A stretch of DNA of 47,372 nt from an uncultured Rhizobiaceae bacterium (GCA_947259295.1 CAMYMG010000105.1:1-47372), one strand, 5' to 3'; positions 17,383 to 25,924 are shown, counted from the stretch's first letter. Translations and numbers: made by a program. The notes: generated by a model from the sequence alone, not told the origin.

Positions 17383-18414
17383 ATGCGCGCCACCAAGATC
17401 ATCCATGTCGTAAGCTGCCACGCCGAGGGCGAGGTGGGGGATGTCATTGTCGGCGGCGTGGCAGCGCCGCCCGGCGACACGCTGTGGGAGCAGAGCCGCT
17501 TCATCGCCAGAGACCAGGGCCTGCGCAATTTCGTGCTCAACGAGCCGCGCGGCGGCGTCTTCCGCCATGTGAACCTGCTGGTGCCGCCCAAGGATCCGCG
17601 CGCCGTGATGGGATTCATCATCATGGAGCCGGAGGACACGCCGCCGATGTCCGGCTCGAATTCGATCTGCGTCGCGACCGTCCTTCTAGACAGCGGCATC
17701 GTGCCGATGACCGAACCGCTGACGCATATGACGCTGGAGGCGCCGGGCGGGCTGATCGATGTCGTCGCCGAATGCCATAACGGCAAGGCGGTGCGCATCA
17801 CCGTAACCAACGTCCCCTCCTTCGCAGCCAGGCTCGACGTGCCGCTCGAGGTGCCGGGCCTGGGTACGCTGCAGGTCGATACGGCCTATGGCGGCGACAG
17901 CTTTGTCATCGTCAGCGCTGAAAAGCTGGGCTTCGAGCTCGAGGATGGCGAGGCACGCGAGCTTGCCGAGACCGGCATGAAGATCACCGCCGCGGCCAAT
18001 GAGCAGATCGGCTTTTCGCATCCGGCCGGCACCGGCTGGGACCACATATCCTTCTGCGCCTTCGCCGGTCCGGTCTACACTGAGGATAGCGGCGCGATGA
18101 CCCGCTCGGCGGTCGCCATAAGGCCGGGCAAGATCGATCGCTCGCCGACCGGAACGGCGGTATCGGCGCGGATGGCTGTGATGCATGCCAGGGGGGAGTT
18201 GCAGGTCGGCGACAGCCTGACCGCCCTGTCGATCATCGGCTCGCGCTTCGTCGGAAAGGTCGTCGAGGAAGTGGAGGTCGCCGGGCAAAGGGCGATCGTG
18301 CCCTCCGTCTCGGGACGCGCCTGGATCACGGGCACGCATCAGCACACGCTCGACCCGGACGACCCGTGGCCGGGCGGCTATCGGTTGAGCGACACCTGGC
18401 CGGCCATGGGCTGA
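17383..18414 (+). CDS. Proline racemase family protein with Ser/Thr active-site pair
   Basis: A 343-residue protein with the proline racemase / 4-hydroxyproline epimerase / 3-hydroxyproline dehydratase fold. The first active-site loop reads [13 protein letters not shown] (Ser90, Ser92) where racemases have MCGHNS-type loops. The second reads DRSPTGTA (Thr256) where racemases have DRSPCGT. The cofactor-independent family uses two acid/base residues: Cys/Cys or Ser/Cys in epimerases, Cys/Thr in trans-3-hydroxyproline dehydratases. A Ser/Thr pair does not match any of these, so the reaction is open. No proline-pathway genes are adjacent. Confidence 0.88.
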   Translation: MRATKIIHVVSCHAEGEVGDVIVGGVAAPPGDTLWEQSRFIARDQGLRNFVLNEPRGGVFRHVNLLVPPKDPRAVMGFIIMEPEDTPPMSGSNSICVATVLLDSGIVPMTEPLTHMTLEAPGGLIDVVAECHNGKAVRITVTNVPSFAARLDVPLEVPGLGTLQVDTAYGGDSFVIVSAEKLGFELEDGEARELAETGMKITAAANEQIGFSHPAGTGWDHISFCAFAGPVYTEDSGAMTRSAVAIRPGKIDRSPTGTAVSARMAVMHARGELQVGDSLTALSIIGSRFVGKVVEEVEVAGQRAIVPSVSGRAWITGTHQHTLDPDDPWPGGYRLSDTWPAMG

Positions 18415-18421
18415 CGGCTGC

Positions 18422-18598
18422 TCAGGAAAATCTGGACTTGCGTTTCTTCGTCGGCGCCTTGGGCGCTGCGGGAAACAGTTCGGCATCCTCGGCGGGAGCG
18501 GCGGCAGGCTTGTCCTCGACCGCCGCCGCGGCCTTTGCCGGACGGTTGCCCGCCTTGGCGGCTACGGGCTCGTCCTTGGCGGTGAACTTGATTGCCAT
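18422..18598 (-). CDS. Small basic/alanine-rich protein of unknown function
   Basis: 58 residues from ATG 18598, which follows the stop of the upstream gene in TGACATG. It is rich in Ala, Lys and Pro with a basic end (APTKKRKSRFS), and looks disordered. It is the third gene of a tight three-gene set. A TTG start at 18610 inside the upstream gene is possible. No family recognised. Confidence 0.6.
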   Translation of the reverse strand: MAIKFTAKDEPVAAKAGNRPAKAAAAVEDKPAAAPAEDAELFPAAPKAPTKKRKSRFS

Positions 18599-18599
18599 G

Positions 18600-18995
18600 T
18601 CAGTCGTCAAACGGCCGGCTGGCGCGCGGATTGCGCAGGCGGCCGATCAGCGCCATGACGGCGGTGATGTTCATCTCTTCGGGCGACCAGTTGCGGGTCT
18701 CCTCGATGTGCTTTGGCGCCAGTTCGCGGTGCGTGCTGCCGCTGTAGGCAGCGTCCGACTTGACCGAGGTCTGCTTCGTCCTGGCGTCCTCGGAGACATA
18801 TTCGATCAGGTAGTTCGGGCATTCGGGCCGGCCGCGAACGCCGATCCTCACCTGCGCGTCGCCATGGGCGCGCTTGCAGCGCTCGAGTTTCTCGAGCACG
18901 CGGCGGACATATTCGACAGGGTGGTCAAGGGTTGCCGAAACATCGGCAATCGTTGAATCTTCGGGGATGGTCGTGGCGACCGCGCGCTTGGCCAT
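18600..18995 (-). CDS. Conserved-looking protein of unknown function
   Basis: 131 residues from ATG 18995, overlapping the upstream stop (TGATG). The N-terminal ~45 residues (STIADVSATLDHPVEYVRRVLEKLERC) could form a helix-turn-helix-like unit. The central part has RGRPECPNYLIEYVS, and the C-terminus is helical (SPEEMNITAVMALIGRLRNP). I do not recognise the family. The tight overlap with both neighbours shows a shared transcript. Confidence 0.65.
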   Translation of the reverse strand: MAKRAVATTIPEDSTIADVSATLDHPVEYVRRVLEKLERCKRAHGDAQVRIGVRGRPECPNYLIEYVSEDARTKQTSVKSDAAYSGSTHRELAPKHIEETRNWSPEEMNITAVMALIGRLRNPRASRPFDD

Positions 18996-19228
18996 CAGCG
19001 TTTCGTCCCGCGCTTCACCGGGCCGGCTGCCTTGGCGATCTTTGCCGCGGCCTCTTCCTCGGCTTCCTTCTCAAGCCGCATTTCCCGCAGCCTTGCGGTC
19101 TTGGCCTCGCGGGCTTGGCTGGCGGCATCCTGCTCGGACATGATCCGTCCAAGGGAAAGCATCTGCGTCTGCGTCTTGCTGAACATGGTCTCAGCCTGGT
19201 CGCGCGCTTTTCGTGAGTTCTCGGTCAA
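18995..19228 (-). CDS. Small coiled-coil protein of unknown function
   Basis: 77 residues from TTG 19228, behind GAGGATAACCGC; an ATG at codon 15 (19186) is the alternative. The sequence is highly charged and helical (DQAETMFSKTQTQM, then AREAKTARLREMRLEKEAEEEAAAKIAKAA), so a coiled coil is likely. It is the first gene of the set with 18600-18995 and 18422-18598. No function can be assigned. Confidence 0.6.
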   Translation of the reverse strand: MTENSRKARDQAETMFSKTQTQMLSLGRIMSEQDAASQAREAKTARLREMRLEKEAEEEAAAKIAKAAGPVKRGTKR

Positions 19229-19267
19229 GCGGTTATCCTCGGTCTACAGTAGCGGGTCACCGCTACG

Positions 19268-19293
19268 AAAAAGGCCAGGCAATAGCCTGACCT
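19268..19293 (-). terminator. Intrinsic terminator of the cold-shock gene
   Basis: Read on the minus strand: AGGTCAGGC, loop TATT, GCCTGGCCT, then a T-run (TTTTT). The stem has a single G-T mismatch. It lies about 70 bp after the cspA-type stop and before the three-gene set, so it separates the two transcripts. Confidence 0.75.
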
Positions 19294-19361
19294 CTCGTCT
19301 TGGCATTCTCGCAACGGCCGATGCCGGTACATCCGCGGTCATCGGCGTCGCTGAATGCCAG

Positions 19362-19571
19362 TTAGGCAGCCTGCAGCGAATCCGCTGCCATCTTGCCCGA
19401 CTTGTTGTCGCGCACCATTTCGTAGCTGAGCTTCTGGCCCTCTACGATGTCGCGCATTCCTGCGCGCTCTACGGCGGAGATGTGGACGAATACGTCGGCG
19501 CCGCCGTCGTCGGGCTGAATAAAGCCGAAGCCTTTGGTGGCGTTAAACCATTTTACTGTGCCGGTGCTCAT
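19362..19571 (-). CDS. cspA: CspA family cold-shock protein
   Basis: 69 residues from ATG 19571. The single OB-fold cold-shock domain has RNP1 (KGFGFIQP) and RNP2 (VFVHISAV) preceded by [14 protein letters not shown], so it binds single-stranded nucleic acid and acts as an RNA chaperone. The paralogue number is unknown; rhizobia have several. The AT-rich region upstream (19572-19735) presumably carries the promoter and a 5' leader, as is common for csp genes. Confidence 0.95.
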   Translation of the reverse strand: MSTGTVKWFNATKGFGFIQPDDGGADVFVHISAVERAGMRDIVEGQKLSYEMVRDNKSGKMAADSLQAA

Positions 19572-20176
19572 AGCGAACCCTTTCCTTGGCAAAATTTACC
19601 GTAGTCCCACGGATGCAGGACTCCATTTAGTCTCGATATTTTTACAGGAAGTTCGTCAAAAGCGCGCCTCAACGCGCATGAGCAAAAGTCAGGCAAGCAA
19701 TAATCGATAGAAAAATCTTATACTTATTTGGACAGGGAGTCAAATCGTCTGCTTCTCCGGCACCCGCAAGCGGCGCGGTGACCCTGCACCGCACGCCTCC
19801 GAACCCCCGACTCTCGTCAACCCAGTCCCTTCCCGAGGCGCCGTTCCGCCGAACGCCGTGAACCTTTCCCGCTGCCACCGCGACTGACGCTCAGGTGCCG
19901 CAATGGTGCGGCCCTGGAAAGGAAACACCCATGACCAGAAACACTGAGTGTTGCGGGTCACCGGGATCGTCCGGCATCCGGAGCGGCCACCGTCCTTGCG
20001 ACGGCATGGCCGCGCCGGGCGTCGGGCCGATTGCGTTGACCCAGCGGAAGCCACGTCGTATCGTCTCTCCCGGGGACGTACAAATCGCCACGGGAGAGGG
20101 TGCCGGACAAGCGTGCTTTGCTTCTGGCTGCGCGATAACCCCGGCAGACTTCCCCGGCCACCACGGGAGAAGAAGC
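19572..20176. other. 605-bp gap: csp promoter and structured leader of the secreted-protein operon
   Basis: The left part (19572-19735) is AT-rich and should hold the cold-shock promoter facing left. The right part (about 19740-20176) is GC-rich and rich in inverted repeats. An ATG at 19931, behind GGAAAGGAAACACCC, is in frame with the gene at 20177. The 82 codons between look non-coding in composition and would bury the signal peptide. I see no other gene. Confidence 0.5.
20064..20170 (+). promoter_or_regulatory. Possible RNA switch: duplicated Shine-Dalgarno segment and its complement
   Basis: CCACGGGAGA occurs exactly twice, at 20088-20097 and at 20161-20170. The second copy is the ribosome binding site of the gene at 20177. 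The strand CTCTCCCG at 20065-20072 can pair with CGGGAGAG at 20091-20098 (8 bp) or with CGGGAGA at 20164-20170 (7 bp). Mutually exclusive folds could expose or hide the start. No known riboswitch class is recognised. Confidence 0.4.
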
Positions 20177-22147
20177 ATGCCCTCCAACCGCGGCGCCCTG
20201 CCTCCATTCGCCACAATAGCCGGCCGTCTCCGCCGAACGCTCGCAGCCGGTAGCGGCCTGCTGGCGCTGGCGCTCGGCGCCAGTCTCTGGCTGGCTAGTC
20301 CCGGCCTGGCGCAGGACGGCCAGATCATCCTGCCCGGCTCGATGGCCGTCACCGGATTCTCTGGCACCTGGATACCCGGCTTCGAGGAGGGCCTGCCGCC
20401 CGGCGTCGATCCGGTCGAGGAAACCTTCATCGACACGTCGCGCGCAACCCTGCGCGTTTTCGACGTTTCGGCACTCGGCGGTCCACCGTCGGGCCAGGTC
20501 GTCTATGCGCCACAGCCTTTCGAGGTTCTGGCCAGCCAGATCGGCCAGGTCTTCGGCCTCGCGTATGACGACGGCCTGCGCGACGGCGAGCCCTCGGGCG
20601 TGCCCGACCTCTACGCTGCCGCCACCTCGCTGCACGGCATCCGCATCGTCACGCCGGACGCCGATGACGACGGCCGGCCCGAACGCGAACGCCGCGGCAT
20701 TGCCGGCGCCAGCTTCATGGACGGCCAGTTCGGCCTCGAGAACGGCGGCGGGCCGGGCACCATCTGGCGCATCGACGGTATTACCGGTGCCGTCACGCTG
20801 TTTGCCGACATCGAGACCAACAGCGGTCCCGGCATCGGCAATGTCGCCTTCGACAAGGCGCACCGGCAGTTCTTCGCCAGCGATCTCGACAATGGCATGA
20901 TCTACCGCATCGGCGCCGACGGGACCGTGATCGACATGTTCGACCATGGCCTCGACGGGCGGCCGGCGCGCGGTCTTGCCGCCGTCGCCGACGACGGCGC
21001 GGTGATGGACATCCAGGGCGCGGCCTTCGACAGCGAGGACCCCGACAGCTGGGGCTTCACGCAGGACGAGCGCCGCGTCTGGGGTGTCGCCGTGCATGGC
21101 GGCCGCGTCTATTATGCGGTCGGCGAGGAAGCAGAGATCTGGTCCGTCGGCCTAACCCTCGACGGTGCCTTTGCCGGCGATCCGCGCTGGGAACTGACGG
21201 TCGAGGCCGACAAGGACCTCGCTGTCACCGACATCGCCTTCGACACCAGGGGCTTCATGTACCTGGCGCAGCGCGGCGAGATCGAGAACCGCTTCGACTA
21301 TTCGCAGTTCGCCGATTCCGGCAAGGCCGAGGTGATCCGCTACTGGCGCGAGAGCCCCGACGATCCGGCAACGGAATCGATCTGGGTACCGGTGCCGCAG
21401 GAATATGCCATCGGCTTCCCGCCGGACAACCGCCAGTCGGCGGGCGGCGTCGACCTGCAGTATGGCTACGACAGCCAGGGCTACTTCAACCGCAATGCCT
21501 GTTCGGCAACGCTCGTCGCCACTGGCGATAAGCTGCGCGACAACCCTGAACTGGCCGACCAGCTCTTCGCCGGCGGCCCGCTTGCCGTCAACGGCGTGCA
21601 GATCAACGCATCGTCGCTGGTCAAGCCGCAGAACGTGCCGCCCTTTGGCTCGTGGTTCGTCGATTTCGATTCCTTCTACGAGGATCCCGAGGTCGAGGGC
21701 CATGTCGGTGATGTCGAGGTCTGGCATCCCTGCGACGGCCGCGCCGGCTGGTACGAGGATATCCCGGGAGGCTTCCTGCCGCCCTATTATCCGCCGGAGT
21801 TCCCGCCGGAAGGCGAATTGCCACCCTGTCTCGATGTCGACGACGTGCAGTATTTCTGTACTCCGGCCGGCCTCGAGGCCGATCTCTATCTCCGTGACCA
21901 CGCCGGGATCGGCGGCGATACGATCATGGCCAACTCCAGGACGCCAGGTGTAGGGGTGACCCCGCCCGTGCAGACACAGGCGCCCGGATTGCCATACACG
22001 ATCGGCATCACCGGCCATTTCCCGGGCGACAGGGTCGATGTCGGCCTCTGCTTCTACAAGCAGTCCGACGCCGATGCGGGAGGATACTACCCCTGCTGCA
22101 AGGTGACACTGCCGCTCGAAACCCCAGCCATTAGCTGCGAACCGTGA
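20177..22147 (+). CDS. Large secreted beta-rich protein, unknown function
   Basis: ATG 20177 follows CACGGGAGAAGAAGC and starts a signal peptide (residues 1-45, cut near GLA|QDG), giving 656 residues. The mature part has repeated short strands with Asp/Gly turns (QVFGLAYDDG, GTIWRIDGITGAVTLFADI, GMIYRIGADGTVIDMFDHG, VTDIAFDTRGFMYLAQRGE). This pattern suggests a beta-propeller of the NHL/SMP-30 kind from ~60 to ~440. The C-terminal part has Pro-rich stretches (PPYYPPEFPPEGELPPC) and a Cys module ending CCKVTLPLETPAISCEP that resembles one in the next protein. It is 10 bp upstream of that gene, so they form an operon. No catalytic motif seen. Confidence 0.8.
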   Translation: MPSNRGALPPFATIAGRLRRTLAAGSGLLALALGASLWLASPGLAQDGQIILPGSMAVTGFSGTWIPGFEEGLPPGVDPVEETFIDTSRATLRVFDVSALGGPPSGQVVYAPQPFEVLASQIGQVFGLAYDDGLRDGEPSGVPDLYAAATSLHGIRIVTPDADDDGRPERERRGIAGASFMDGQFGLENGGGPGTIWRIDGITGAVTLFADIETNSGPGIGNVAFDKAHRQFFASDLDNGMIYRIGADGTVIDMFDHGLDGRPARGLAAVADDGAVMDIQGAAFDSEDPDSWGFTQDERRVWGVAVHGGRVYYAVGEEAEIWSVGLTLDGAFAGDPRWELTVEADKDLAVTDIAFDTRGFMYLAQRGEIENRFDYSQFADSGKAEVIRYWRESPDDPATESIWVPVPQEYAIGFPPDNRQSAGGVDLQYGYDSQGYFNRNACSATLVATGDKLRDNPELADQLFAGGPLAVNGVQINASSLVKPQNVPPFGSWFVDFDSFYEDPEVEGHVGDVEVWHPCDGRAGWYEDIPGGFLPPYYPPEFPPEGELPPCLDVDDVQYFCTPAGLEADLYLRDHAGIGGDTIMANSRTPGVGVTPPVQTQAPGLPYTIGITGHFPGDRVDVGLCFYKQSDADAGGYYPCCKVTLPLETPAISCEP

Positions 22148-22157
22148 GGAGGAGACG

Positions 22158-25100
22158 ATGAGCAATCTTGCACATTTCCCGCTCCCCGCGAGCAGCAGCG
22201 CAACCGTCATGGAGACGATCATGAAACCCCTGTCATACGCCAGGCGCCCGGCGCGCTGGCTGATGGCGGCCGGGCTCGCGCTCGCCGCCATGCACGGTCC
22301 GCACGCCGCGGCCCAGCCGCTCGAACTCGCTACCGGCCTCAATGTCGAGGGCGGCCATCCCAACCCGGACGAAGGAGAAACCAACCCGTTCCTGGAGAAG
22401 AACGGCATCCAGCGCGACTGCGACTATGTCGAGTACAGGTTGCGCTTCGGCGCCCGGGGCGACCCGGCCAAGTTCATGGATCCGGCGTTCACCGCCGAGC
22501 TGCAGGGAATATCCCTGACGTTCCGCGATCAAATGCCGGCGGGACTGGAAATCGTCGACATAGAGGCGTCGGGTGACGGCACGGATGCGCTCGGCGGGCC
22601 TCTGCCCGCAGGCGTCATCGGTACCACCACCAACCCAAACGATACGGCGACGATTTCCGATTTCCGGCTTTCGACGACCGATCTCGACGGCCTGGGACCG
22701 GTGACCGAACGGGCGATCGACATCAAGATCACCGCCCGCATCGACCACGCGGCCTTTCCCGCTCCCACGATCGTCGACAACCAGGGTTTCGTCACCCTGA
22801 CGTTCCCGGCGGGCGGAACGATGGAAGTGCCTTCGCACGACCCGTCGCTGCCCGACGATCTCGATTTCCGGACCGGCGATCCGACGTCGGTACTGATCGA
22901 CGTCACCGGCTGCGAACCTCCCCCGCCGCCTCCGCCTCCGGGCGGCGACGAAGCCTGCTTCTCGGTCGACACCGGTACCGTCGACTGCGTGCCGGGTGGC
23001 GGCGCCTACATCTACAACATGACGGTCGGCGCAGACATGGCCGGCAATTGGGTGCAGGTTGAATCGACGACGCCTGGCATCACCGTTGCGGAAGGACCGC
23101 AGCTGGTGCCGCCCGGCGGCGGCGTGCTCAGCTGGACGATCCTCGGAGCATTGCCGGGCGATGTCGTGCACCTCGTCGTCACCGGCATCGAGACCTATGC
23201 CGGACCCGAAGAGGGCGTCGGACTCTGCTGCTCGCAAACCGTCGACGTCGTCATTCCGGAGGATCTCGAATGTCCGCCGGAGGACAAGGAGCCAGATATC
23301 CAGGTCGAAAAGCGCGCCGACGTGGCACGCTGCACGCCTGAAGGCGGCTGCGACTTCACCATCCGGGTCACCAATGTCGGCGACGCGCCCTACAATGGCC
23401 CGATCGTTCTCGACGAGGTGACGACCCCCGGCAATGCTGCCGTGGTCTCGGGCCCGAGCGGCCTCTGGTCCTGCGTTCCGATGGTCAGCCCGATGAGCTG
23501 CACCCATCCGGCGACCACCCTCAATCCGGGTGAGTTCGTCGAGCTCAAGCTCGGCTTCGCGCCGGGTGCCGGCTGGGAAGCAAACTACATCCGCAACTGC
23601 GCGGAATACGACTACACGGCGAGCGGCAAGACCGAGGTCTTCGGCTCGACGACCAACGACAAGGCCTGCGCCACGATCCCGATCTGCATTCCCGGTCGAG
23701 ATCGCGAGTGCACGCCACCGGAAGAGGAGAAGGTCGATCTCGGAATCCGCAAGAGCCCGCGTTCGGTCTCCTGCACCGCCGAGGGCGTCTGCTTCTGGCG
23801 TATCGACATCATCAACACCGGCACGGTCACCCACAGCGGGCCGCTGACGGTGGTCGATAGCTACCCTGCCGGCGTTCCGGCCTCCTCTGACTTCGAGCCG
23901 ACGCCGCCATGGTCCTGTGCGCCGGCTGGTGCAGGCCAGTTCCAGTGCGACCTGGCCGACATAACCCTTGTTCCGGGTGCCTTCACGACGATCACCGTCA
24001 AGACGGTCGTCGGCGGAGACTTCACCCGCGACGAGATCGAGAACTGTGCCGAAGTGCAGGCAATTCCAGGTGAAACCGACCTCACCAACAACAAGTCCTG
24101 CGCCAAGCAAAGGGTACCCAACCGCGATCCCGGCCAGCCGGCATTGCGCATCCTGAAGACCTGCGACACCGGTGTCGTCGGTGCAGCCGTATCGTGCCGC
24201 ATCACCGTCACCAGCGTCGGTTCTGCCGCTCCCGTCGGCCCGGTTCGCGTCGATGACGCTGCCACCGTTCTTGGCGGCGGCACGCCGGTCCAGATCCAGA
24301 CCGTCACACCCGACGGCGCGGAGTGGACCTGCGGACCTGTTCCGGCCGATACGCTGTCGTGCGAAATTCCCGGCGCCGTCATGACGCCCGGAACGAGCCG
24401 CCACTTCGACGTCACGCTTAATGCGCCGACGTTCGGGCGGTTCGAGAACTGCGCACGCGGTACCTTCGGTCCCGCCCCGGGTGACGACGTCGTCTACCCG
24501 ATCGGCGAGGCCTGTGCTCAGGGCGGCACGACCATCAACGTCGAGAAGACGGGCGACGCGGAATGCCGTCCTGGCGAACCGTGCACGTTCGAGATCACGA
24601 TCACCAATGACGGCTCGTCCGGCTTCTCCGGCCCGGTCCGCATCGGCGACGCGATCGCCGCGGATGGTCTGGGCCGGCTGGAAGGCGTCGAGATCACCTC
24701 GATCGAACCGCCTTTCGGCTGCTCGCCGGAACCGACGACGCTGCCTATCTCCTGCGTCGCCGACCTGACGCTCGGCGCCGGTGAGAGCCATGTTCACCGC
24801 GTCACCGTCGTCATTCCCAACGACGGGCGCTTCGCCAACCTGAACGGGCCCGTCGATGCCCGCAACTGCGTTGGCGTCCTGTCGCCGGACCAGCCGGTGG
24901 CAAGACAGGGTACGGCGGCCGGTGCCTCCGTGCTCGACAACAAGGAAGGCGGTGTCGCCTGCCATCCCTTTGTCATCATCAACGAAGTGGAAAACCAGTG
25001 CTCGGAGGGCTTCGTGCTCAACGATGCCGGTCGCTGCGTCTGCCCGGAAGGCACCACCTTCCGCAATGGCCAGTGCGTCGGCGGCGCCACAACTGTCCCG

Positions 25101-25874
25101 ATCCCGCAGCCGAAGCCTGATCGCTGCACGCTGCTGCCGGGGCAGATCCGCACCAAGGACGGCCAGTGCGTCTGCCCGCAGGGCACCGATCTGCGCAACG
25201 GCCGTTGCGTCGGCGACACCCCGCCGCCGCCGCCGCCTCCGCCGGCTACCAAGCAGTGCCAGTTGCTGCCTGGACAGATCAGGCTGAACGACGGGCGTTG
25301 TGTCTGTCCGCGTGGCACCAGCCTCGTCAGGGGTGCATGCCGCAAGGACGAGCCGCCGCAGTGCCGGCTTCTGCCGGGCCAGATCCGGCTGCAGGACGGA
25401 CGTTGCGTCTGCCCGCGTGGCACTAGCCTGGTCAGGGGTGCGTGCCGCAAGGACGAGCCGCCGCAGTGCCGCCTGCTGCCGGGCCAGATCCGGTTGAAGG
25501 ACGGACGTTGCGTCTGCCCGCGTGGCACCAGCCTGGTCAGGGGTGCGTGCCGCAAGGACGAGCCGCCGCAGTGCCGCCTGCTTCCGGGCCAGATCCGGCT
25601 GAAGGACGGACGTTGCGTCTGCCCGCGTGGCACCGAACTGCGCCGCGGCGCCTGCCGCCCGGTACAGGTCGACTGCCCGAGGGGAACGGCTCTGCGTAAC
25701 GGCAAGTGCGTGAGCGTCCAGCCACGCAGGTGTCCGCGAGGCACCATCGGCACGCCGCCGAACTGCCGCAAGCTGAACCTCAACAACAACCAGCAGAACC
25801 CGCAGCTGCAGATCAATCCTGACCTGCTGCGGAGGCTGCAGCAGCGCCAGAACAAGAACAACCAGCTTCAGTAA
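22158..25874 (+). CDS. Secreted multi-repeat protein: DUF11-like repeats plus Cys-rich tandem repeats
   Basis: 1238 residues from ATG 22158 (GAGGAGGAGACG upstream); ATG 22221 is an alternative closer to the signal peptide (MKPLSYARRPARWLMAAGLA). The order is: N-terminal beta domain (~55-250), an eight-proline stretch (~255-262), a Cys-Cys module (to ~375), then four DUF11-like Ig-fold repeats beginning near 377 (IQVEKRADVARC), 525 (DLGIRKSPRSVSC), 660 (LRILKTCD) and 791 (INVEKTGDAEC). From ~945 to ~1172 there are six Cys-rich units with four Cys each, and the last four follow an exact 35-residue period. The end is Asn/Gln-rich. An extracellular matrix or adhesion role is inference; no anchor or secretion domain is seen. 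Confidence 0.82.
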   Translation: MSNLAHFPLPASSSATVMETIMKPLSYARRPARWLMAAGLALAAMHGPHAAAQPLELATGLNVEGGHPNPDEGETNPFLEKNGIQRDCDYVEYRLRFGARGDPAKFMDPAFTAELQGISLTFRDQMPAGLEIVDIEASGDGTDALGGPLPAGVIGTTTNPNDTATISDFRLSTTDLDGLGPVTERAIDIKITARIDHAAFPAPTIVDNQGFVTLTFPAGGTMEVPSHDPSLPDDLDFRTGDPTSVLIDVTGCEPPPPPPPPGGDEACFSVDTGTVDCVPGGGAYIYNMTVGADMAGNWVQVESTTPGITVAEGPQLVPPGGGVLSWTILGALPGDVVHLVVTGIETYAGPEEGVGLCCSQTVDVVIPEDLECPPEDKEPDIQVEKRADVARCTPEGGCDFTIRVTNVGDAPYNGPIVLDEVTTPGNAAVVSGPSGLWSCVPMVSPMSCTHPATTLNPGEFVELKLGFAPGAGWEANYIRNCAEYDYTASGKTEVFGSTTNDKACATIPICIPGRDRECTPPEEEKVDLGIRKSPRSVSCTAEGVCFWRIDIINTGTVTHSGPLTVVDSYPAGVPASSDFEPTPPWSCAPAGAGQFQCDLADITLVPGAFTTITVKTVVGGDFTRDEIENCAEVQAIPGETDLTNNKSCAKQRVPNRDPGQPALRILKTCDTGVVGAAVSCRITVTSVGSAAPVGPVRVDDAATVLGGGTPVQIQTVTPDGAEWTCGPVPADTLSCEIPGAVMTPGTSRHFDVTLNAPTFGRFENCARGTFGPAPGDDVVYPIGEACAQGGTTINVEKTGDAECRPGEPCTFEITITNDGSSGFSGPVRIGDAIAADGLGRLEGVEITSIEPPFGCSPEPTTLPISCVADLTLGAGESHVHRVTVVIPNDGRFANLNGPVDARNCVGVLSPDQPVARQGTAAGASVLDNKEGGVACHPFVIINEVENQCSEGFVLNDAGRCVCPEGTTFRNGQCVGGATTVPIPQPKPDRCTLLPGQIRTKDGQCVCPQGTDLRNGRCVGDTPPPPPPPPATKQCQLLPGQIRLNDGRCVCPRGTSLVRGACRKDEPPQCRLLPGQIRLQDGRCVCPRGTSLVRGACRKDEPPQCRLLPGQIRLKDGRCVCPRGTSLVRGACRKDEPPQCRLLPGQIRLKDGRCVCPRGTELRRGACRPVQVDCPRGTALRNGKCVSVQPRRCPRGTIGTPPNCRKLNLNNNQQNPQLQINPDLLRRLQQRQNKNNQLQ
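25254..25673 (+). repeat. 105-bp in-frame tandem repeat, four copies
   Basis: Copies begin at 25254, 25359, 25464 and 25569, exactly 105 bp apart, each starting CAGTGCC. Each encodes a 35-residue unit with Cys at positions 1, 15, 17 and 28 (pattern C-x-LLPGQIRL-x-DG-x-CVCPRGT). Copies 2 and 3 are nearly identical; copy 4 diverges in its last third. The high identity points to recent duplication, so copy number may vary between strains. Confidence 0.9.
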
Positions 25875-25891
25875 AGCTGGCGCATGGAATG

Positions 25892-25921
25892 AGCCCCGCC
25901 GGTCCGCCGGCGGGGCTTTTT
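25892..25921. terminator. Strong intrinsic terminator, probably bidirectional
   Basis: AGCCCCGCCGG, loop TCCG, CCGGCGGGGCT: a perfect 11-bp stem followed by TTTTT on the plus strand. It lies 17 bp after the stop of the secreted-protein gene and just beyond the end of the convergent MFS gene. Confidence 0.9.
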
Positions 25922-25924
25922 GTT

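Noticed and set aside
19931..20176. N-terminal extension of the 656-residue secreted protein from ATG 19931
   Set aside because: It would place 82 residues before the signal peptide, and 20177 has its own ribosome binding site.
25254..25673. CRISPR array or other DNA-level repeat array
   Set aside because: The repeats are in frame, 105 bp long, directly adjacent and without spacers.
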